This document shows, in pieces, positions 58,926 through 64,000 of a DNA stretch of 64,000 bases. The stretch's first letter is position 1. The number at the start of each line of letters is the position of its first letter. The notes under the pieces were generated by a model. That model saw only the letters and a list, made by a program, of their open reading frames with translations. It was not told the origin of the DNA and did no database searches. The DNA comes from Nonomuraea endophytica. Its GTDB lineage: Bacteria > Actinomycetota > Actinomycetes > Streptosporangiales > Streptosporangiaceae. Where the stretch lies: assembly GCF_014203235.1 (NCBI RefSeq), contig NZ_JACHIN010000002.1:613245-677244 (forward strand). Direction: 5' to 3'. The translations under genes were made by a program, and so were the position numbers.

Positions 58926-61334
58926 CTACTCGTTCATACCATGCTCGATCGCCCAGGTGGCCACCTGGGTCCTGGAGGTGAAGCCGAGTTTCGCCAGGAT
59001 GTTGCTGACGTGCCTGGCCACGGTGGCCGGGCTGATGACCAGTTCCTCGGCCAGTTTCCTGTTGGAAAGGCCCCGGGCGATCAGGCCGGCGATCTCGCGT
59101 TCGCGCTCGGTCAGGGTGCCGTCGGGCGCCACCGGGACCGGGATGCCCAGGCGGGGGCGTACGGGGGGCTCGCCGCGCACGGCGTACTCGATGGCCTGGT
59201 GCCAGGGCAGCGTGCGGCCCTCCGCCCACAGCTGCGCCACCATCGTCTCCCCCAGCGCGCGCCTGGCGGGCGCGAGGAGCTCCTGGATGCGCGCGCCGCT
59301 CAGGCTGAGCAGCAGCGCGCCGCCCATCCGCTCGCGCAGCGCAGAGGCCGCGGCCATCAGGCGTACGGCCCGCACGTGCTCGCCCTCGCGCAGCGCCAGG
59401 TCGGCGAAGCCGTCGACCAGCTCGACCGCGACCGCCCGCTGGCCCAGCCCCGAGCTGAGCGCCAGGCTCTCGGCCAGCCGGCGCCGCGCGGTGTCGAAGT
59501 CGCCCAGCTCCGTGGCGATCCGGCCGAGCCCGGTCAGGCAGCGGATGCGCTCGCCCCGGTGGTCGATCGGGTCGAGCAGCTCCTGCGCGTATTGGTAGTG
59601 GTGGGCCGCCGCCTCCAGGTCACCGCGGGAGTGGGCGATCTGGGCCAGGCCGATCACCGCCAGCGCCATGCCCCAGTCGTTGGCGTCGCGGTGGCTGTCG
59701 ATCATCTGCTCGTAGAGCCTGGCCGACTCCCTCAACTGCCCGGCGACCTGCGCGTGCAGCGCCTTGATGTAGGTCACGAGCGAGCGCACGTAGGAGTCGC
59801 CGGCCTTGCCCGCCAGCTCGGCGGCCCGGTCGAGGGTGATCTCCTCGTCGCCGGCGCCCACCGCGCACAGCATGATGATCGCGAGCGCCTCGCTGATCAG
59901 GTGGCCGCTCGCCCGGCCCAGCCGCACCGCCTCGCGGCCGTGGCGCACCACGCCGACCGCGTCGCCGCCGAAGAAGCAGACCACCGACCTGATCGCCAGC
60001 GCGTGCGCCACCTGGCCCGGCATGACCGTGTCGGAGTCCTGCAGCAGCTCGTCGATGTGCCTGGCCGCCTCGTCGAACCGGCCGCCCGCGATGATCACCC
60101 ACTGCAGGTCGGTGCACATGCGCAGGCCCCGCTCCACCTGGCCGGTACGGCGGGCGTACCCCAGCCCGGCGTACAGGTTGGGCTGCATGGCGTCGATGAC
60201 CAGCGCCCGCCGGGTGATCTCCGGCCAGTGGCGCCGGTCGCAGGTCGCGATCAGGTCGCCGAGCCGCTTCGAGACGAGGAACACGCACTCCAGGTGCCGC
60301 TGCCTCAGCTCGTCCTCGTCGCCCGACTCCTGGAGCCGCTGCCTGCCGTAGTCGCGTACCGTGTCGAGCATGCGGTAGCGGATCTCGCCGCCCGCCTCGC
60401 CGTCGGCCAGCACCAGCGACTTGTCGACCAGCTCGGCCATCGTCGCCAGCACCTCGTCGGCGGCCAGCCCAGGGCACGGGCAGGTCAGCTCGGCCAGCTC
60501 CAGGGTCCAGCCGCCGCGGAAGGCGGTCAGGCGCTGCAGCAGCAACTGGGCCGGGGCGCTCAGCATCCGGTAGCTCCACTCGACCGTGGCCAGCAGCGTG
60601 CGCTGACGGGCCGGCGCCGAGCGTGAACCGCTGGTCAGCAGCTTGAACCGGTCGGACAGCCGGGACCTGATCTGCTCCACCGACAGCACCCTGGTCATGG
60701 CCGCCGCCAGCTCGATCGCCAGCGGGATGCCCTCCAGCTCCGCGCAGAGCGCGCTGACCGCGGTGTCCTCCTGGGCGGTCCAGGTCAGCCCGCCGCCGGC
60801 CACCGACCGGTCGACGAACAGCCGCACCGCGTCGCTGCCGCCGCCCGCCACCGGCAGCAGCGACAGCGGCGGCACCCGCCAGACCGTCTCGCCGAGCACC
60901 CGCAGCGGCTCGCGGCTCGTGGCCATCACCCGCAGGTCGGGGCAGGCGCCCAGCAGGTAGGTGCACAGCTCGGCGCAGTCCTCGATGAGGTGCTCGCAGT
61001 TGTCCAGCACGAGCAGCTGCTTGCCGCCGCCGACAGCCGTGGCCACCGCCTGGGCGGGGTCGCCGTCGGGCGACACCTGGACGCCGAGCACCGCGGCCAC
61101 GCGTTGCGCGAGCAGGTCGCCGCAGTCGAGGTCGGCCAGCTCCACCAGCCAGACGCCGTCGCTGAACACCTCGACCGCCTCGTGCGCCACACTCAGGCAC
61201 AACCGCGTCTTGCCGATGCCGCCGGTGCCGCACAAGGTCACGACACGCACCGCCATCAGCAGGCGCAACAGCTCATCCAGGTCGGACTCCCGGCCGATGA
61301 ACGCGTTGGGAACCGTCGGAAGGTTCGTGGGCAC
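58926..61334 (-). CDS. LuxR-type ATPase regulator, paralog, 802 aa
   Basis: GTG 61334 with GGAG upstream. Same architecture as its neighbour: P-loop VVTLCGTGGIGKTRL (Lys42), LLVLDNCEHLIEDC, IPLAIELAAAMTRVLS, helical repeats and a C-terminal HTH LTEREREIAGLIARGLSNRK. It differs in the middle helices, suggesting a separate signal. Divergent from the ABC exporter at 61476, with 141 bp between starts; control of the exporter is plausible. Confidence 0.93.
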   Translation of the reverse strand: MPTNLPTVPNAFIGRESDLDELLRLLMAVRVVTLCGTGGIGKTRLCLSVAHEAVEVFSDGVWLVELADLDCGDLLAQRVAAVLGVQVSPDGDPAQAVATAVGGGKQLLVLDNCEHLIEDCAELCTYLLGACPDLRVMATSREPLRVLGETVWRVPPLSLLPVAGGGSDAVRLFVDRSVAGGGLTWTAQEDTAVSALCAELEGIPLAIELAAAMTRVLSVEQIRSRLSDRFKLLTSGSRSAPARQRTLLATVEWSYRMLSAPAQLLLQRLTAFRGGWTLELAELTCPCPGLAADEVLATMAELVDKSLVLADGEAGGEIRYRMLDTVRDYGRQRLQESGDEDELRQRHLECVFLVSKRLGDLIATCDRRHWPEITRRALVIDAMQPNLYAGLGYARRTGQVERGLRMCTDLQWVIIAGGRFDEAARHIDELLQDSDTVMPGQVAHALAIRSVVCFFGGDAVGVVRHGREAVRLGRASGHLISEALAIIMLCAVGAGDEEITLDRAAELAGKAGDSYVRSLVTYIKALHAQVAGQLRESARLYEQMIDSHRDANDWGMALAVIGLAQIAHSRGDLEAAAHHYQYAQELLDPIDHRGERIRCLTGLGRIATELGDFDTARRRLAESLALSSGLGQRAVAVELVDGFADLALREGEHVRAVRLMAAASALRERMGGALLLSLSGARIQELLAPARRALGETMVAQLWAEGRTLPWHQAIEYAVRGEPPVRPRLGIPVPVAPDGTLTEREREIAGLIARGLSNRKLAEELVISPATVARHVSNILAKLGFTSRTQVATWAIEHGMNE

Positions 61335-61475
61335 CGTCGTTACTCCTCGCGGGGGGCGGGCAACAGCACTACCGACAGTGTTACACCCGTCACAGAGAAT
61401 TTGGGGCCAGCCAGACCAGGCTTATCTGACCGCGGGCCAGATCGGATTGTCAGTGCCCTGCTTCACACTTCATTC

Positions 61476-63341
61476 ATGGGCGACGACGCGCTGGAAATCG
61501 GCGAGATCACCATCTCCGACTGGCACGCGCACACCGACAAGATGGCCGAGGCCGGATTCCTCACCATCGCCAGGCGGCTGCCCTCGCTCATCGGGCAGGC
61601 CATGCGGCTGGCGTGGCGGGCCAGCCCGCGCGACACCGTCGCCACGGTCTCGCTCAACCTGCTGGGCGGGGTGTTCACCGCGTTCGGGCTGCTGGCCACG
61701 ACCGGGGTGCTGACGGCGCTGTTCAGCGACGGTCCGACGCCCGACCGGGTGATGGCCGCGCTGCCGAGCCTGGCTCTGGTGGCGGGGGCCGCCGCGATGC
61801 GCACCGCCGTACAGGCTGGGGCGGGATGGGCGCAGTCGCGGCTGGACCCGCAGGTGAGCCGGCTGACGGAGGAGCGGCTCTACGGCCTGACCAGCAGGGT
61901 CGAGCTCGCCGCTTACGACGACCCCGACTTCCACGACGCGCTGCAGCGGGCCAGGCTGCGCGGCGTGGCCATGGCCGACTCGGTGGTCACCTCGGCCATC
62001 GACGTGGTCACCGCCCTGGTCGGGCTGCTGGCGGTGGCCGGCGTGCTGGGCGTGCTGCATCCGGTGCTGCTGCCGTTGCTGCTGCTGGCCGTGCTGCCCG
62101 ACGCGTGGGCGGCGGGGCGCAGCGCCCGCATGCGCTACACCACCCTTTACACCCTGATCCCGGCCAACCGCCGCAAATGGATCATCGCCGAGCTGCTGGC
62201 CAACCGGCAGCCCGCCGCGGAGGTCCGCTCGTTCACGATGCGCGGCTTCCTTCTGCGCATGTACGACGCGGTCGCCCGCGCCGAGCAGGAGGTGCTGCTG
62301 CGCCTGGCCAAGCGCCAGACGCTCACCCGGGTCCTGGGGGAGTCGCTGGGCGGCCTCGGCAGCGGCCTGGTCTACGTGGCGCTCGGCGTCCTGCTCGCCC
62401 TCGGCTCCATCCTGCTGGCCGTGGCAGGCACCGCGGTCCTGGCCATCCGCCAGGGCCAGTCGTCGCTGGGCAACCTCATGTACGCCACCAACCGCCTCTA
62501 CGAGGAGGGCCTCTACTTCACCGACTTCCTCGACTTCTGCGAGGACGCCGAGCGCCGCCTGGCCAAGCCGCGCCCGGTGGAGGCTCCGGAGTCCTTCGCC
62601 CGGATCTCCGCCCATGACGTCACCTTCGCCTACCCGGGCTCCGACAACCCGGCGCTGCGCGGCGTCTCCATCGAGGTCAACGCGGGCGAGGTCATCGCGT
62701 TCGTGGGCGAGAACGGCTCCGGCAAGACCACGCTCGCCAAGATCCTCTCCGGCCTCTACGAACCCGACTCGGGCAACGTGACCTGGGACGACGTCGACCT
62801 GCGCGACGTCGAGCCCGAGGCGCTGCGCATGCGCACGGCGGTCATCGCCCAGGACCACACCCGCTGGCCGCTGACCGCCCGCTACAACATCACCATGGGC
62901 ACCGGCAAGGGCGAGGAGGCGCTCGACGCCGCCGCCCGGGTGGCGGGGGCCGACGCGGTCATCGCCGACCTCCCGCACGGCTACCGCACCCTGCTCGACC
63001 GCCGCTTCAAGGACGGCCAGGAGCTGTCCGGCGGCCAGTGGCAGCGCATCGCCGTGGCCCGCGGCTTCCACCGCGACGCCCCGCTGCTGATCTGCGACGA
63101 GCCCACCGCCGCCCTCGACGCCCGCGCCGAGCACGCGCTGTTCGAACGCATCCGCGACCACGCCGACGGCCGCACGGTCCTGCTCATCACCCACCGGCTG
63201 GCCAGCGTCCGCTACGCCGACCGCATCTACGTCCTCGACCACGGCAAGGTCGTCGAGGCCGGCACCCACGCCGCCCTGATGTCGCTGGACGGCCTGTACG
63301 CCGACCTCTACACCCTGCAGTCGTCGGCCTACCGCGACTAG
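61476..63341 (+). CDS. ABC exporter, fused membrane and ATPase domains, 621 aa
   Basis: ATG 61476 has no ribosome site, so the message may be leaderless. Six membrane helices (residues ~45-345, e.g. VSLNLLGGVFTAFGLLATTG) precede the ATPase: FVGENGSGKTTLAKILSGL (~410), signature LSGGQWQRIAVARG, Walker B LLICDEPTAALD, H-loop LLITHRLASVRYAD. This half-transporter type dimerises and exports lipids, peptides or drugs. No lantibiotic or peptide genes are visible, so the cargo is unknown. It is divergent from the LuxR-type regulators and ends convergently with the aldo/keto reductase. Confidence 0.93.
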   Translation: MGDDALEIGEITISDWHAHTDKMAEAGFLTIARRLPSLIGQAMRLAWRASPRDTVATVSLNLLGGVFTAFGLLATTGVLTALFSDGPTPDRVMAALPSLALVAGAAAMRTAVQAGAGWAQSRLDPQVSRLTEERLYGLTSRVELAAYDDPDFHDALQRARLRGVAMADSVVTSAIDVVTALVGLLAVAGVLGVLHPVLLPLLLLAVLPDAWAAGRSARMRYTTLYTLIPANRRKWIIAELLANRQPAAEVRSFTMRGFLLRMYDAVARAEQEVLLRLAKRQTLTRVLGESLGGLGSGLVYVALGVLLALGSILLAVAGTAVLAIRQGQSSLGNLMYATNRLYEEGLYFTDFLDFCEDAERRLAKPRPVEAPESFARISAHDVTFAYPGSDNPALRGVSIEVNAGEVIAFVGENGSGKTTLAKILSGLYEPDSGNVTWDDVDLRDVEPEALRMRTAVIAQDHTRWPLTARYNITMGTGKGEEALDAAARVAGADAVIADLPHGYRTLLDRRFKDGQELSGGQWQRIAVARGFHRDAPLLICDEPTAALDARAEHALFERIRDHADGRTVLLITHRLASVRYADRIYVLDHGKVVEAGTHAALMSLDGLYADLYTLQSSAYRD

Positions 63342-64000
63342 ACGGCGGCGTCGAGCCGGTCCTTCTGGGCCGGGTCGAGGGTCAGCGATGTGGCGCCGAT
63401 GGCCTCGTCGAGCTGGGCGAGCCGGGTAGCGCCGACGATCGGCACGTGCCCGTCGGCCAGCAGCCAGGCCAGCACGACCTGGTTGGGCGTGGCGCCCAGT
63501 TCGCCGGCCACCTCGCCCAGGACCGCCAGGCGGCGGGTGGTGCCGGGGTGGTCGTAGGACTCCGGCAGCGGCCGGTCGGCCCGGCCGGTGTAGGAGCCGG
63601 CCATGAGCGTGTTGTAGGCCCACAGCGAGATCCCGGAGTCGGCCACGTGCTCCAGCGTCTCCTCGGTCACCAGCACGTGCGCGCTCTCGGCCTGCCGGGT
63701 CAGCGGGCGCGGGCGCAGGTAGGTGTGGCGCAGTTGCAGGTGGGTGTACGGCATCCAGCCGTGCCCCGCCGACAGGTTCCTGGCCCGCTCCAGCCGCCAG
63801 GCGCGCATGTTGCTGGCCCCGAGCGCGCGGATCTTGCCGTCCTTGGCCAGCGCGTTGAACGCCTCCAAAGACTCCTCAAGCGGGACGGAAGCATCATCAA
63901 TGTGCGACCAATACACATCGATGTAGTCGGTCCGCAATCTCGTGAGGCTGCCCTCGGCGGCCTTCGCGATCGCCGAAGCCGACAGCCCTTCCATCGAGTC
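63338..64000 (-). CDS. Aldo/keto reductase, N-terminus cut by window edge
   Basis: The gene continues past 64000, so the ~221 visible residues are the C-terminal two thirds. LRTDYIDVYWSHIDDASVP is the strand-4 signature of the family; GKIRALGASNMRAWRLERA, a TWLL-like LAWLLADGHVPIVGAT and the closing LDEAIGA block match the AKR barrel. The family reduces aldehydes or ketones with NADPH. The start, with the catalytic Asp-Tyr region, lies outside. It overlaps the ABC exporter stop by four bases (convergent). Confidence 0.9.
   Translation of the reverse strand, partial: DSMEGLSASAIAKAAEGSLTRLRTDYIDVYWSHIDDASVPLEESLEAFNALAKDGKIRALGASNMRAWRLERARNLSAGHGWMPYTHLQLRHTYLRPRPLTRQAESAHVLVTEETLEHVADSGISLWAYNTLMAGSYTGRADRPLPESYDHPGTTRRLAVLGEVAGELGATPNQVVLAWLLADGHVPIVGATRLAQLDEAIGATSLTLDPAQKDRLDAAV

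Noticed and set aside
61476..63341. Lanthipeptide export gene with a nearby cluster
   Set aside because: No precursor peptide, dehydratase or cyclase gene is visible on either side.

Overview
The window is GC-rich DNA with GTG/TTG starts, many 4-bp ATGA/GTGA gene overlaps, WXG100 proteins, PASTA repeats, SorC/LacI regulators and an IdeR/DmdR1-type iron box. This points to an actinomycete. A Streptosporangiales genome (Nonomuraea-like) is my inference from general gene style, not from a marker gene.

Layout. 1-2.4 kb: an ECF sigma factor running off the left edge, a 27-bp minisatellite, an S51-like protein fused to a CysRS-like C-terminal domain, and a small unknown gene. 2.4-18.8 kb: one long leftward run that forms a reduced type VII secretion-like locus. 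In order of transcription it holds an FHA-HTH regulator, a WXG100 protein, an FHA-FtsK (EccC-like) ATPase, a Ser/Thr kinase, a MoxR ATPase, a DUF58 protein, a transglutaminase-like protein that has lost its catalytic triad, an 88-aa small protein, a 406-aa coiled-coil/Gly-rich protein, an LpqN-like protein and two small unknowns. EccB, EccD, EccE and MycP are not visible. A large PASTA surface protein is divergent. A palindrome related to TGGGAA-N4-TTCCCA recurs at three transcription starts of this locus.

18.8-26 kb: a decayed 1.3-kb stretch with gene remnants (one like class-I LysRS) beside tRNA-Lys(CUU) and its terminator, a nucleoside hydrolase, a degenerate repeat array, OsmC, an ApbE-like protein, a proton antiporter, a PF04020 membrane protein and a histidine ammonia-lyase-family protein whose MIO triad is Gly-Thr-Gly. 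26-34.5 kb: two divergent, tightly overlapped operons (epimerase, ATP-grasp, an unknown and a membrane protein on one side; two FemAB/GNAT-like proteins, a Zn-ribbon protein, a Wzx-like flippase and a GT2 glycosyltransferase on the other). They look like an uncharacterised cell-surface assembly cluster. 34.5-43.4 kb: a LacI regulator with an amidohydrolase/cysteine-dioxygenase-like operon, a secreted GDPD, an iron-boxed FhuF-like protein, two MFS transporters, a second LacI regulator and an ArsR-like regulator.

43.4-52.2 kb: a sugar or polyol uptake and catabolism operon (SorC regulator, ABC importer, two FGGY kinases, phosphatase, 2-hydroxyacid dehydrogenase). An Arg-rich ORF made of 45-bp repeats is coupled between the two kinases. 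52.2-55.3 kb: a CUT1 sugar ABC importer without its own ATPase, preceded by the same TGACAACGTTGTCA palindrome that lies upstream of the LacI gene at 40.1 kb. 55.4-64 kb: a truncated adenylate-forming protein, two tandem LuxR-type ATPase regulators, an ABC exporter and a partial aldo/keto reductase.

All functions are inferred from motifs and context read by eye. No database search was run.
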